DNA of 64,000 bases, from NCBI RefSeq assembly GCF_915403165.1, contig NZ_OU659204.1, positions 3,224,001 to 3,288,000 of the forward strand, given 5' to 3'. Below are positions 24,658-35,921 of the stretch, one piece after another; the first letter of the stretch is position 1, and the number at the start of each line of letters is the position of its first letter. The notes below the pieces were generated by a model that searched no databases, had not been told where the DNA came from, and was given only the letters and a program-made list of their open reading frames with translations. The position numbers and the translations under genes are program-made. The stretch is from Providencia alcalifaciens (GTDB lineage Bacteria; Pseudomonadota; Gammaproteobacteria; Enterobacterales; Enterobacteriaceae).

Positions 24658-24882
24658 AACCACCCCTTAGTTAAATTCTCACAGAATCATATATCAAACA
24701 GGGCTGTTTCGGATGGGGTTTCATACGAAATATCGATCCTGCTCATTAAATCGTCGGTCACAATGGGATATTCACCCGTGTATTAGTAACTTTATTACGA
24801 TAATCACTATTTATATCAATGCTATCAAAGTAAACTTTAATTTATATCATTCCCGTAAAAGAATTTGGCCGGAAAGGTGCCT

Positions 24883-26259
24883 ATGTCCTCTTCACATATG
24901 GGTTCTCCCCGTCTTGAACCTCGTAAAAAAGCGCTGACAATCCGCAAAATTGAGTTTGTGGAAATTTACCAGCCAATAAGCGGCATTGAAGCTCAGCATC
25001 AAGCCCAGCGTTGCTTAAGTTGTGGCAGCCCCTATTGTGAGTGGAAATGCCCACTCCATAACCCTATCCCAAATTGGTTAAAGCTGGCTGGAGAAGGTCG
25101 AGTTCTTGAGGCGGCAGAGCTTTGTCATCACACCAACAGCTTGCCTGAAATTTGCGGTCGAATTTGCCCACAGGAACGATTGTGTGAAGCCGCTTGTGTC
25201 CTGAATGAAACCTTTGGTTCCGTCACGATTGGGCATTTGGAGCGCTATATTACCGATAGTGCGTTTGAGCAAGGTTGGCGTCCTGACCTTTCCCATGTTA
25301 GGGAGACAGGTAAACGTGTCGCAATTATCGGCGCGGGTCCCGCAGGTCTTTCCTGTGCCGATGTGTTGGCTCGCCACGGCGTTCAAGCAACGGTGTTTGA
25401 TAAACATCCTGAAATCGGCGGGTTACTCACTTTTGGTATTCCCGCATTTAAATTAGAAAAACAGATAATGCAGCACCGACGACGTATTTTTGAAGAAATG
25501 GGGATTATCTTTAAACTTAACACCGAGATTGGGCTGCATATCCCTCTAGAAATGTTGCTCAATGAGTTTGATGCGATTTTTATTGGAACCGGCACCCATC
25601 ATCCAGTTACAGGGAATCTCCCCAACGAAGGCGCTATAGGCGTTTATCAAGCACTGCCTTATTTAGTGGGCAATGCACGTCATTTATTAGGCTACGCTGA
25701 CGATCCCCGATATCCTTATGTATCACTGGAAAATAAAAATGTGACTGTATTGGGCGCAGGAGATACCGCGATGGATTGTATCCGCAGCGCTATCCGCCAA
25801 GGTGCGAGCAAAGTCAGTTGTATCTACCGTCGTGACGCTTCAGAAATGTCAGCAACACCACGAGAGGTCCTACACGCCCAAGAAGAAGGCGCACAGTTCC
25901 ATTTTCACTTACAACCTATTGGGATTAACACTAATTCCGAGGGGCAAGTTATTGGTGTCCATTTCGCCAGCACATTATCGAATTCCACAGAATCGGAAGA
26001 AATTACACACTCTGCTGATGTTGTCATTATTGCGTTTGGTTTTGAATCTGATGATATGCCATGGATTAGCGCACATTCCATACAGCGCGATACGGACGGT
26101 AGAATAGTGGCACCTCGTCATCATCATTATGCTTACCAAACTTCACACCCTAAAATTTTTGCAGGGGGAGATGTGGTACACGGTTCTGATTTGGTGGTGA
26201 CAGCGATTGCTGAAGGGCGTGGTGCAGCAGAAGGAATAATGAGTTTTCTTCAGGTATAA
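24883..26259 (+). CDS. gltD: Glutamate synthase small-subunit-like flavoprotein, without gltB
   Basis: This 458-residue protein is close to E. coli GltD. The N-terminal double [4Fe-4S] domain has RCLSCGSPYCEWKCPLHNPI and CGRICPQERLCEAAC. FAD (AIIGAGPAGLSCADVLA) and NADPH (VLGAGDTAMDCIRSAI) Rossmann motifs follow, then GGDVVHGSDLVVTAIAEGR. GltD feeds NADPH electrons to the large subunit GltB, which makes glutamate from glutamine and 2-oxoglutarate. There is no gltB upstream; only 225 bases separate it from arcB. It may serve another acceptor or be an unpaired remnant under selection. The start is the ATG at 24883, preceded by GGAAAGG. Confidence 0.88.
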   Translation: MSSSHMGSPRLEPRKKALTIRKIEFVEIYQPISGIEAQHQAQRCLSCGSPYCEWKCPLHNPIPNWLKLAGEGRVLEAAELCHHTNSLPEICGRICPQERLCEAACVLNETFGSVTIGHLERYITDSAFEQGWRPDLSHVRETGKRVAIIGAGPAGLSCADVLARHGVQATVFDKHPEIGGLLTFGIPAFKLEKQIMQHRRRIFEEMGIIFKLNTEIGLHIPLEMLLNEFDAIFIGTGTHHPVTGNLPNEGAIGVYQALPYLVGNARHLLGYADDPRYPYVSLENKNVTVLGAGDTAMDCIRSAIRQGASKVSCIYRRDASEMSATPREVLHAQEEGAQFHFHLQPIGINTNSEGQVIGVHFASTLSNSTESEEITHSADVVIIAFGFESDDMPWISAHSIQRDTDGRIVAPRHHHYAYQTSHPKIFAGGDVVHGSDLVVTAIAEGRGAAEGIMSFLQV

Positions 26260-26261
26260 AA

Positions 26262-26285
26262 AAAGAGGAATTTCTTCCTCTTTTT
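26262..26285. terminator. Bidirectional terminator between gltD and sspB
   Basis: The arms AAAGAGGAA and TTCCTCTTT are flanked by A and T runs, so it can act for both convergent genes. Confidence 0.85.
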
Positions 26286-26324
26286 AGCATTTTCTATATC
26301 TATGTTAACGGCCACGATTTGTGC

Positions 26325-26819
26325 TTATTTCACAACCCGTAACGCTGGACGACCTTTCGGTGGTCTTGGTGGCTCATCATCTGGGAATGAAGGCTCTTCA
26401 GTTTGAGTGGCTTCATCATGAACCAGTACGATGTTGTCAGATAGTGCTTCATCAGTTGCATTGTCTTCCCCATCAAAGTGCTCATCATAAGCCGCTTCAG
26501 GTTCAAACATCATACCAGCGCCATTTTCACGAGCATAGACCGCCATGATAGCTGCCATTGGTACATATACCTGACGAGGTACACCACCGAATCGCGCATT
26601 AAAACGCACTTCTTCGTTGGTAATTTCAAAGTTCCCCACTGCACGCGGGGCAACATTTAAAACAATTTGCCCATCACGCGCAAATTCCATTGGAACATTC
26701 ACCATGGGAAGAGTGACATCAACCACCAAATGCGGAGTCATATCGTTATCCAGCAACCACTCATAGTGGGCGCGCAGCAGATAAGGGCGACGTGGTGTCA
26801 TTGGTGCCATTTCCATCAT
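26325..26819 (-). CDS. sspB: SspB, ClpXP adaptor protein
   Basis: This 164-residue protein matches E. coli SspB. The SsrA-tag-binding domain begins MTPRRPYLLRAHYEWLLDND and includes VRFNARFGGVPRQV. An acidic flexible linker follows, then the C-terminal ClpX-binding tail PPKGRPALRVVK. SspB delivers ssrA-tagged proteins and the sigma-E inhibitor RseA fragment to ClpXP. It lies 5 bases downstream of sspA, and the start (two ATG in a row) is preceded by GAGG. Its link to degS elsewhere in this window is functional: both act on RseA in turn. Confidence 0.96.
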   Translation of the reverse strand: MMEMAPMTPRRPYLLRAHYEWLLDNDMTPHLVVDVTLPMVNVPMEFARDGQIVLNVAPRAVGNFEITNEEVRFNARFGGVPRQVYVPMAAIMAVYARENGAGMMFEPEAAYDEHFDGEDNATDEALSDNIVLVHDEATQTEEPSFPDDEPPRPPKGRPALRVVK

Positions 26820-26824
26820 CCGAC

Positions 26825-27466
26825 TTAGCCTCGTGCTGACAGGCGCATTTCACGCTCTAATTCAGTTAATGATGCTAAAAATGCATCGCGTTCAAATACA
26901 CGCTGCATGTACATCTGTAAGTGTTTGCTGATTGCTGGCTTTAATTCGATCCCTAAGATAGGTAAGCGCCATAATAGCGGTGCTAAATAGCAATCAACTA
27001 AGCTGAATTCATCACTCATAAAGAATGGCATCTCAGCCAGTACAGGTGAAACTGCGATCAGTTCTTCCGCTAATTGGCGACGAGCTGCATCTGCCTCTTG
27101 TGCTGTGCCCTTCTCGATTTTGGCCATCAATGAGTACCAGTCTCTGCGAATACGATGCATCAGCTGGCGGCTAGTACCACGAGCCACTGGGTAAACAGGC
27201 ATTAATGGTGGATGAGGGAAGCGCTCATCGAGGTATTCCATGATGATATCTGGATCATACAAAGTTAGGTCACGATCCACCAGCGTTGGAACGCTTTGAT
27301 ATGGGTTAAGATCAATAAGGTCTTGAGGCATATGACCAGGTTCGACATGTTCAATCTCAACGCTAACACCTTTTTCAGCAAGCACAATACGTACTTGATG
27401 GCTAAAAATATCAGTTGGGCCTGAAAACAATGTCATTACCGAACGTTTATTAGGAGCAACAGCCAT
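26825..27466 (-). CDS. sspA: SspA, stringent starvation protein A
   Basis: This 213-residue glutathione-transferase-fold protein begins MAVAPNKRSVMTLFSGPTD. It matches E. coli SspA, including the surface motif PHPPLMPVYPVARG, which contains the conserved pocket residues needed for activity. SspA binds RNA polymerase holoenzyme, lowers H-NS levels in stationary phase and supports acid tolerance; it has no GST activity. I chose the ATG at 27466, preceded by GGAGG; an ATG 12 bases earlier lies before that site. Confidence 0.96.
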   Translation of the reverse strand: MAVAPNKRSVMTLFSGPTDIFSHQVRIVLAEKGVSVEIEHVEPGHMPQDLIDLNPYQSVPTLVDRDLTLYDPDIIMEYLDERFPHPPLMPVYPVARGTSRQLMHRIRRDWYSLMAKIEKGTAQEADAARRQLAEELIAVSPVLAEMPFFMSDEFSLVDCYLAPLLWRLPILGIELKPAISKHLQMYMQRVFERDAFLASLTELEREMRLSARG

Positions 27467-27907
27467 TAAAACCTCCAAATGATAAAAATAATGATCCTTA
27501 AATAAGGATTAATTCATTATTTCCATTTTTAAAATCCCATGTACTTAACCTTCAAGATCCATTTTGAAAGTCAGCACAACCCTCTCGCTTCATGAAAGCG
27601 AGAAATAATCAAATAAAAAACTGGGGCATAGTCTAACAGATTTTGTACAGCTTAGGGGGCTAACCTAGAGAAAATCATCGGTTAATTTTATTATAGAGGA
27701 ATAACACCATCAAAATCAGTTCATTCAACCTTAAGTTTGCGATAGCAAAAAATTAAAACCTTGAAGTTAACTCAATAGTTGATAGTTATATTTTATTGCA
27801 TTTGAGATAGCACGCAAAAAGCGAGTGGAATAATAAAATAATATCTTTTACCTGTCTTTATTTTAATTAAATCATGATGGCTCAATATTTGATTTATTTT
27901 AGGCAAT
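27467..27907 (-). promoter_or_regulatory. sspA leader and promoter region
   Basis: There is no gene in these 441 bases. A perfect hairpin (TCTCGCTT / AAGCGAGA, 27583-27603) lies in what should be the sspA 5' leader. The sequence TTAGACTATGCCCCAG about 25 bases further upstream resembles a promoter -10 region. The rest is AT-rich and shows nothing else. Confidence 0.4.
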
Positions 27908-27936
27908 AAAAAACCCGTCATAAAGACGGGCTTTTT
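27908..27936 (-). terminator. Terminator after rpsI
   Basis: On the minus strand CCCGTC and GACGGG pair around TTTAT and are followed by six T. It lies 30 bases after the rpsI stop codon. Confidence 0.9.
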
Positions 27937-27965
27937 CATCAACTTTATGCCCAGAAGGCAATAAA

Positions 27966-28358
27966 TTAACGTTTGGAGAACTGTGGACGACGACGTGCTT
28001 TACGCAGACCCACTTTCTTACGTTCAACAGAACGCGCATCACGGGTAACAAAACCAGCTTTACGCAGATCAGAACGAAGAGTCTCGTCATAAGCCATCAG
28101 TGCACGTGTAATACCGTGACGGATTGCGCCTGCCTGACCAGAGATACCACCACCTTTAACAGTGATGTACAGGTCAAATTTTCCTAACATTTCAATCAAT
28201 TCTAACGGCTGACGAACTACCATGCGCGCAGTTTCGCGACCAAAGTATTGTTCCAGTGTACGTTGATTGATTGTGATGTTACCGCTACCCGGCTTAATAA
28301 AGACACGAGCAGATGAGCTTTTGCGGCGACCAGTGCCGTAGTATTGATTTTCAGCCAT
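27966..28358 (-). CDS. rpsI: 30S ribosomal protein S9
   Basis: This 130-residue protein matches E. coli S9. It begins [20 protein letters not shown] and ends [18 protein letters not shown]. The extended basic C-terminal tail reaches into the decoding centre and contacts P-site tRNA, and the terminal Lys-Arg is present. It is the second gene of the rplM-rpsI operon, 14 bases after rplM. Confidence 0.99.
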   Translation of the reverse strand: MAENQYYGTGRRKSSSARVFIKPGSGNITINQRTLEQYFGRETARMVVRQPLELIEMLGKFDLYITVKGGGISGQAGAIRHGITRALMAYDETLRSDLRKAGFVTRDARSVERKKVGLRKARRRPQFSKR

Positions 28359-28372
28359 TGCTATAATCCCGA

Positions 28373-29005
<633 letters not shown>

Positions 29006-29116
29006 CCAAATGCATTTTTTTTACGTTCAAATAAATAATTAGTGCGACATGCTCAAAAATCACGCAAAAATCCAGAGGGAAAACGACATCCTTGAGACCT
29101 ATTTCCTCTTTGGCTT

Positions 29117-30250
29117 CTATGATAAATGCGGAATTTTCAAATATTCTTCACTTTGCATTTCTTGCAAGCGAGAAAGGCAGCGCTGATATTCAAACGCCAA
29201 AAGTTGCCCTTGATAAAGTGAATCCATCGGCACCTGTGCATTGATCATCAATTTTACCTTACGTTCATAGAACTCATCAATAAGCGCGAGAAAACGTCTG
29301 GCAGGATTTTCATCTTTCAGCCCCATCACGGGGACGTCATAGAGCAATACCGTATGATAACAATTTGAGAGGTATATATAGTCGTTTTGGCTACGAGGCT
29401 CTTCACACAGTACTTTGAAGCTAATCGCTAAAACACCTTCAGCAGAACGAATTGCCTGCATTTTCCGATGATTCACTTCCAATATTGGGTTTTGCTGCCC
29501 TTCCTTCCCCGCCAGTTTTACAAACACCTCATCTAAATGATGGCGATTTTGTTCATTAACTGGCGATAAAAATAGATGGACTTGAGTCAGCGTACGCAAG
29601 CGATAGTCGATCCCTGCATCCACATTCATTACGTCACAATATTTTTTTATCTGTTCGATAGCAGGCAAAAAGCGAGCGCGTTGCAACCCGTTGCGGTAAA
29701 GGTTGTCAGGGATGATGTTGGATGTCGCGACTAATGTGATGCCCCGCGCAAATAGCCCTTCTAATAGAGTTCCTAGGATCATCGCGTCGGTAATGTCCGA
29801 GACAAAAAACTCATCGAAACACAAAATATCCGTCTGCTTTTTAAATTCATCAGCAATAATGTCGAGCGGATTTTCCTGTCCTTGCAGCGCCATTAAGTCT
29901 TCCTGCACTTTCTTCATAAAGCGATGAAAGTGTAAACGCAATTTGCGTTCTCCCGGTAAACTGTCGTAGAACATGTCCATCAACCACGTTTTACCGCGAC
30001 CTACCCCCCCCCACATATATAACCCCTGAACTGGCTCGCAGGTTTTTGTGGATGATTTCCCTAACAAGCGTCCAAAGCGTTGTTTTAGACCATTTGGTCT
30101 TTCATTTGGAAAGCAAGGCGTAGCACTACAAAGTTGCTGATAAATCTTGTCTAATCGCTCTACGGCTTGTTTTTGTACGTCATCTGGCTGGTAATTGCCT
30201 TGCTCAAGAGCTTGTTGGTAACGCATGGTAGGGGTCATCGGTGACATCAA
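29117..30250 (-). CDS. zapE: ZapE, AFG1-like cell-division ATPase
   Basis: This 377-residue protein matches E. coli ZapE (YhcM). It has the Walker A MWGGVGRGKTWLMDMFYD, Walker B TDILCFDEFFVSDITDAM and a sensor segment LVATSNIIPDNLYRNGLQR. ZapE associates with the Z-ring late in constriction and destabilises FtsZ polymers in an ATP-dependent way; it matters under low oxygen and heat. Several ATG codons open the frame (MMSPMTPTM); the second or third may be the true start. It is divergent from zapG with 246 bases between. Confidence 0.95.
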   Translation of the reverse strand: MMSPMTPTMRYQQALEQGNYQPDDVQKQAVERLDKIYQQLCSATPCFPNERPNGLKQRFGRLLGKSSTKTCEPVQGLYMWGGVGRGKTWLMDMFYDSLPGERKLRLHFHRFMKKVQEDLMALQGQENPLDIIADEFKKQTDILCFDEFFVSDITDAMILGTLLEGLFARGITLVATSNIIPDNLYRNGLQRARFLPAIEQIKKYCDVMNVDAGIDYRLRTLTQVHLFLSPVNEQNRHHLDEVFVKLAGKEGQQNPILEVNHRKMQAIRSAEGVLAISFKVLCEEPRSQNDYIYLSNCYHTVLLYDVPVMGLKDENPARRFLALIDEFYERKVKLMINAQVPMDSLYQGQLLAFEYQRCLSRLQEMQSEEYLKIPHLS

Positions 30251-30496
30251 CTCAGTGATCCTTAAAATTTTCGGTTTTTTTTACCGTTATATGATATACA
30301 CTGCCTTTATTATAACCAGATTCTGTTAGCATTTAACTTTCGATTAACTATTCGGCATAGAGTAAGGAATTTCGCTTTATTATTCCACTCTTTAGCATTA
30401 ACAGATTTGCTATTAGCAGGTATAGTTAGGGTAATCGAGCTAAATTTTGGCGACCATTTTCTGTGAATTTTGATTGAAGTAAACGAAGGAGTTAGC

Positions 30497-30895
30497 ATGA
30501 CTTGGGAGTATGCACTAATAGGATTAGTTGTTGGCTTTATCATCGGCGCATTGGTTGTGCGTTATGGCAATCCAAAACTTCGTCAACAAAAAACAGCACA
30601 GGCTGAATTAGACAAAAAAAGCACTGAGCTGGAAGAGTATCGTAAAGAACTCGTTAGCCATTTTGCTCGCAGCGCAGAGTTATTGGATAAAATGGCACGC
30701 GACTATCGCCAACTGTATCAACATATGGCGCAAAGCTCTTCCGAGTTAATGCCGGATATGCAGGATAACCCATTCCATTATCGTTTGACTGAATCTGAAG
30801 CCGATAATGACCAAGCACCGGTTAAAATGCCACCAAGAGATTACTCCGAAGGTGCTTCAGGACTGTTCCGCCCTCTCGAAGAAAAAGAGAAGTAA
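30497..30895 (+). CDS. zapG: ZapG (YhcB), inner-membrane coiled-coil envelope protein
   Basis: This 132-residue protein begins MTWEYALIGLVVGFIIGALV, a single N-terminal transmembrane segment. A cytosolic coiled coil (about 30-80) and a conserved tail with PPRDYSEGASGLFRP follow. YhcB links division, cell-wall and phospholipid/LPS synthesis; mutants have shape and division defects. I chose the ATG at 30497, preceded by AAGGAG; an in-frame TTG 27 bases upstream precedes this site. A GC-rich hairpin follows at 30909-30934. Confidence 0.95.
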   Translation: MTWEYALIGLVVGFIIGALVVRYGNPKLRQQKTAQAELDKKSTELEEYRKELVSHFARSAELLDKMARDYRQLYQHMAQSSSELMPDMQDNPFHYRLTESEADNDQAPVKMPPRDYSEGASGLFRPLEEKEK

Positions 30896-30908
30896 TTTTT
30901 TGATTATG

Positions 30909-30934
30909 CCACCAGTAGCGCCCGTTACTGGTGG
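30909..30934 (+). terminator. Hairpin after zapG
   Basis: CCACCAGTAGCG and CGTTACTGGTGG pair with one G-T around a 2-base loop. The following T-run is poor (TGTTATTT), so termination may be partial. Confidence 0.6.
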
Positions 30935-31213
30935 TGTTATTTCCCCGCTGCATCACTCCAATTCCGAATAAAATCTTATAGTTAGTTTAGCTACTGTATA
31001 GAAGTTAGCATTTCACCTAAACATCATGTAAATCGATGTAAAATTGTGGATAAGTACTATCCGCATAGGGAACTTTTCCGCATAATCCGTGGTCATAGTC
31101 ATCAGTATAATATTATTTGAGACCCCAAAATACCTCCGCCCATATGACCTTAGTGTACCGTTTATAGGTACCATTCATATGAGCTGATATTTTCTATTGA
31201 GAGAATCTACGGA
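30935..31213 (+). promoter_or_regulatory. Upstream region of degQ
   Basis: No gene is present. The notable feature is a broken palindrome at 31141-31181, CATATGA ... GTACC ... GGTAC ... TCATATG, about 35 bases before the degQ start. It would fold in the mRNA leader or bind a regulator. No clear promoter was fixed. Confidence 0.35.
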
Positions 31214-32611
31214 ATGATGAAAAGAAAAAATTTCTTTCTGACAGCAGTCGCAATGAGTTTAGGTTTAACCCTGTCCACGATCCCAGCAATCAGTAGTGCC
31301 GCATTACCGGCCACATTACCTGTAACTGCACAAAGCCAAAACATGCCGAGCTTAGCGCCTATGCTGGAAAAAGTGCTGCCTGCCGTCGTGAATATCCATG
31401 TTTCAGGCACCCGTGTACAAAATCAACAAATTCCTGAAGAACTGAAATTCTTCTTTGGTCCAAATGTACCTTCACAACAACAAAGCGTGCGCCCATTTGA
31501 AGGTTTAGGTTCTGGCGTCATCATCGATGCGACACAAGGTTATGTTTTAACCAATAATCACGTTATTGATGGTGCTGATAAAATTCAAATTCAGCTCAAT
31601 GACGGTCGTGAAATTGACGTTAAACTGATTGGTAAAGATCCACAAACTGACATTGCTTTATTAAAAATCAGCAATGCAAAAGATATCAAAAACCTCACCG
31701 CAGTTTCTATTGCAGACTCTGATAAACTGCGTGTTGGTGATTTTGCCGTCGCCGTTGGTAACCCATTCGGTTTAGGCCAAACTGCTACATCTGGGATTAT
31801 CTCTGCGTTAGGTCGTAGCGGATTAAATCTGGAAGGCTTAGAAAACTTTATCCAGACTGACGCCTCAATTAACCGAGGTAACTCTGGTGGCGCTCTGGTT
31901 AACTTAAACGGTGAACTGATTGGGATTAACACAGCAATTTTAGCGCCGGGTGGCGGAAATATTGGCATCGGCTTTGCTATCCCGAGCAATATGGCGAAAA
32001 GCCTGAGCGAGCAGCTGATTAAACACGGTGAAGTTAAACGCGGAATTTTAGGTATTAAAGGTACAGAGATGAACTCTGATATCGCCAAAGCCTTTAATAT
32101 CGATGCACAACGTGGTGCCTTCGTCAGTGAAGTCATTCCAAAATCATCAGCGGCAAAAGCAGGCATCAAATCAGGTGACGTTTTAGTTTCCGTTGATGGT
32201 AAGCGTATTAATAGCTTCGCTGAATTAAGAGCAAAAATTGGTACCAGCCAGTTAGGCAAAGAAATCACGCTTGGTCTAATCCGTTCAGGCAAACCAATGG
32301 AAGTGAAAGTGGTGCTAGAAAGCGATGAAGGTTCTGCAACCAACGCGGAAAAACTGAGTGAGTCCTTATTAGGTGCCACTATTTCCAATGCCGTTGTTAG
32401 CAATACCAAAGGGGTGCAAGTTGACAGTGTGGCACCTAAGTCTCCAGCTGCTGCGGTTGGTTTAGCGAAAGGCGACCTGATCTTTGGCGTGAATGACACT
32501 CGCGTGGAAAGTATCGACCAATTCCGCAAAATCATCGACAGCAAACCACCCGTATTAGCGATGAAAGTGCTGCGTGGTGGTGAAACTCTCTACCTATTAA
32601 TGAAAAACTAA
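31214..32611 (+). CDS. degQ: DegQ, periplasmic serine protease/chaperone
   Basis: This 465-residue HtrA-family protein has a signal peptide (cleavage likely after ISSAA, about residue 30). The trypsin-like domain carries the triad His116 (LTNNHVID), Asp146 and Ser224 (INRGNSGGAL). Two PDZ domains follow (about 270-365 and 380-465). It forms oligomeric cages that degrade or refold misfolded envelope proteins. The protein sequence follows E. coli DegQ rather than DegP, because the long LA loop of DegP is absent. Two ATG codons start the frame (31214, 31217). degS follows after a terminator, as in E. coli. Confidence 0.96.
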   Translation: MMKRKNFFLTAVAMSLGLTLSTIPAISSAALPATLPVTAQSQNMPSLAPMLEKVLPAVVNIHVSGTRVQNQQIPEELKFFFGPNVPSQQQSVRPFEGLGSGVIIDATQGYVLTNNHVIDGADKIQIQLNDGREIDVKLIGKDPQTDIALLKISNAKDIKNLTAVSIADSDKLRVGDFAVAVGNPFGLGQTATSGIISALGRSGLNLEGLENFIQTDASINRGNSGGALVNLNGELIGINTAILAPGGGNIGIGFAIPSNMAKSLSEQLIKHGEVKRGILGIKGTEMNSDIAKAFNIDAQRGAFVSEVIPKSSAAKAGIKSGDVLVSVDGKRINSFAELRAKIGTSQLGKEITLGLIRSGKPMEVKVVLESDEGSATNAEKLSESLLGATISNAVVSNTKGVQVDSVAPKSPAAAVGLAKGDLIFGVNDTRVESIDQFRKIIDSKPPVLAMKVLRGGETLYLLMKN

Positions 32612-32640
32612 TTCATTAAGTTACCACACATAAATCAATA

Positions 32641-32678
32641 AAACGGGTACAGTATCACTCTGCTGTACCCGTTTTTTT
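32641..32678 (+). terminator. Terminator between degQ and degS
   Basis: AAACGGGTACAG and CTGTACCCGTTT are perfect 12-base arms around a 10-base loop, followed by T residues. degS therefore needs its own promoter or read-through. Confidence 0.92.
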
Positions 32679-32742
32679 ATGTTATGCTCAAAGCATCTCT
32701 CTGTCTGTCATTTCCACCCTAGCGAACTTGGTAACCTTTAAC

Positions 32743-33807
32743 ATGGTCAAAAAGCTGCTTGTGTCTGTCCTGCTTGGATTGGTCACTGCCTCAATCATTA
32801 TTGTGGCTGTCCCCTCATTGCGCCCACAGGGACTGGCTGATTTACTGTATGGAAAAACCAATAGTGAGCCTGTGAGCTATAACAAAGCCGTACGCCGTGC
32901 TGCGCCTGCAGTGGTGTATGTCTATAGCAGTTCTAAGGGAAGTTTTTCCCAATCTGGTCGAGAACTACAATCTCTTGGCTCCGGGGTGATATTAAGCGCT
33001 AATGGCTACATAGTGACCAACAAACATGTGGTGGATAACCCTGATCAAATCCTTGTCGCTCTACAAGATGGTGCAATTTTCGATGCGCTTTTAGTCGGCT
33101 CAGATCCCCTTACCGACCTCGCAGTCTTAAAAATCGACGCTGAAAACCTCCCTGTTATCCCCATTAATACCAAGCGCATCACCCATGTTGGGGATGTGGT
33201 TTTAGCGATTGGAAACCCTTATAACCTTGGACAAACAGTCACCCAAGGGATTATCAGCGCGACAGGTCGTGTCGGGTTAAGCTCCACACGCCGCCAAAAT
33301 TTCCTGCAAACCGATGCCTCCATTAACTCGGGTAACTCCGGTGGTGCCCTCATCAACACGGAAGGGGAATTGGTTGGTATAAACACACTTTCATTCAGTG
33401 CAGGGCAAGGAGTCAGTTCCGAAGGGCTGAGTTTTGCTATCCCAACCGCTCTAGCAACTAAAATCATGGAAAAATTGATCCGTGATGGTCGTGTCGTTCG
33501 AGGTTACATCGGCATTACGGCTCGTGAATTACCGCAAATTCGCACAAATACAAATAATATCAACCAAATTCAAGGACTACGGATTTTCCAAGTCTCAGCC
33601 AATGGACCTGCTGCAAAATCAGGCATTGAGCAAGGGGATATTATTTTATCTTTAGATGGAAAACCTGCCGTTTCTGCTGCAGAAACGATGGATTATGTCG
33701 CCGAAATTCGCCCTGGTACAAAAATTCCTGTTCAGATTTTGCGTGATGGTAACGTACAAAATATCGATATCATGATTGAAGAACTTCCTGAAGGGCAAGC
33801 GAACTAA
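32743..33807 (+). CDS. degS: DegS, site-1 protease of the sigma-E response
   Basis: This protein of about 354 residues is an HtrA protease with an N-terminal membrane anchor (VSVLLGLVTASIIIVAVP), one protease domain and one PDZ domain. The triad motifs are VTNKHVVD, PLTDLAVLKI and INSGNSGGAL. The PDZ domain senses exposed C-termini of unfolded porins and triggers cleavage of RseA, which releases sigma-E. The ATG at 32743 fits the E. coli N-terminus; a TTG 15 bases upstream is in frame but unlikely. A long hairpin separates it from the convergent murA. Confidence 0.95.
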   Translation: MVKKLLVSVLLGLVTASIIIVAVPSLRPQGLADLLYGKTNSEPVSYNKAVRRAAPAVVYVYSSSKGSFSQSGRELQSLGSGVILSANGYIVTNKHVVDNPDQILVALQDGAIFDALLVGSDPLTDLAVLKIDAENLPVIPINTKRITHVGDVVLAIGNPYNLGQTVTQGIISATGRVGLSSTRRQNFLQTDASINSGNSGGALINTEGELVGINTLSFSAGQGVSSEGLSFAIPTALATKIMEKLIRDGRVVRGYIGITARELPQIRTNTNNINQIQGLRIFQVSANGPAAKSGIEQGDIILSLDGKPAVSAAETMDYVAEIRPGTKIPVQILRDGNVQNIDIMIEELPEGQAN

Positions 33808-33843
33808 ATCCTCAAGTCCCTATATCAAAATAAACCCGAAAAA

Positions 33844-33876
33844 AAAGGTTGTTCTGATGAAGAACAACCTTTCTTG
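33844..33876. terminator. Bidirectional terminator between degS and murA
   Basis: AAAGGTTGTTCT and AGAACAACCTTT are perfect arms around GATGA, with A-runs before and T-rich sequence after. Confidence 0.92.
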
Positions 33877-33920
33877 TTTTTGCGATCTCATTTTTGCAAT
33901 GATATCAATGCAATCTGGGA

Positions 33921-35231
<1,311 letters not shown>

Positions 35232-35237
35232 TCAAAC

Positions 35238-35492
35238 TTATAGGCCACTCAGCTTACGATCACGCTCCCACTGCGCTGGGGTATAAGCTTTAATTGAAAG
35301 CGCATGAATTCGATTGTCCGCTATATATTCCATTAACGGCGCATAGACTGCTTGCTGCTGTTTAACACGGCTCATGCCGTCAAAAAGGCTGCCAACAGCG
35401 ATAACTTGAAAATGACTGCCATCGCCATTCACTATCACTTCATCCAGTGACAGCTTTTCCATTAAGACTTGTTTAATTTCGTTGGTATCCAT
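35238..35492 (-). CDS. ibaG: IbaG, BolA-family protein
   Basis: This 84-residue BolA-type protein (YrbA) has the conserved core [21 protein letters not shown]. The conserved histidine in GSHF helps BolA proteins bind [2Fe-2S] clusters with monothiol glutaredoxin. IbaG is linked to acid stress and Fe-S trafficking. It lies between the mla operon terminator and murA on the same strand. Confidence 0.95.
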   Translation of the reverse strand: MDTNEIKQVLMEKLSLDEVIVNGDGSHFQVIAVGSLFDGMSRVKQQQAVYAPLMEYIADNRIHALSIKAYTPAQWERDRKLSGL

Positions 35493-35570
35493 AATGACTC
35501 AATTTTGTAATTAATTATGATAATAAATATAGCCATCTATCCTAAAGGATTCAGCTTAACACTTAAACTA

Positions 35571-35609
35571 AAGAAAACGCTTCTGGCGTATAAAAACACA
35601 CAGAAGCGC
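35571..35609 (-). terminator. Terminator of the mla operon
   Basis: On the minus strand CGCTTCTG and CAGAAGCG pair around a 15-base loop, followed by TTTTCTTT. It lies about 20 bases after the mlaB stop. Confidence 0.85.
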
Positions 35610-35629
35610 TATTTTTTACATAACTTGAC

Positions 35630-35920
35630 TTAATCCATCAGCAGGGGTTTTACCCCGTACAATTCCATCAAGGTATTCAAATTATCGCTTACACCAACAA
35701 GACTAAAACTGCGCTGCTGGGCTTGATACTCCCCTTTTAAGCGCACTAGCATTGCCAGTCCGGTAGAATCCACATGAGTTAAATCAGCGACATCAATGTG
35801 CCCAATTTGAGCTAGCAATGCTTGACGCTTATCCCAAAATTCAACCAGAGAATCGCGATTTAAAATACCGGAAAAAGCCAATGTTTTGTTATTTTTCGTC
35901 CAAGATAACAGACTACTCAT
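35630..35920 (-). CDS. mlaB: MlaB, STAS-domain subunit of the Mla ABC complex
   Basis: This 96-residue STAS-domain protein contains VADLTHVDSTGLAMLVRLKG. Threonine/serine residues in this loop are important for complex assembly in E. coli. MlaB binds MlaF on the cytosolic side and stabilises the MlaFEDB phospholipid transporter. It is the last gene of the operon. Confidence 0.95.
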   Translation of the reverse strand: MSSLLSWTKNNKTLAFSGILNRDSLVEFWDKRQALLAQIGHIDVADLTHVDSTGLAMLVRLKGEYQAQQRSFSLVGVSDNLNTLMELYGVKPLLMD

Positions 35921-35921
35921 C

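Noticed and set aside
31591..32544. 317-residue open frame antisense to degQ
   Set aside because: degQ is certain on the other strand; the frame is a by-product of its codon use and has no recognisable domain or ribosome binding site.
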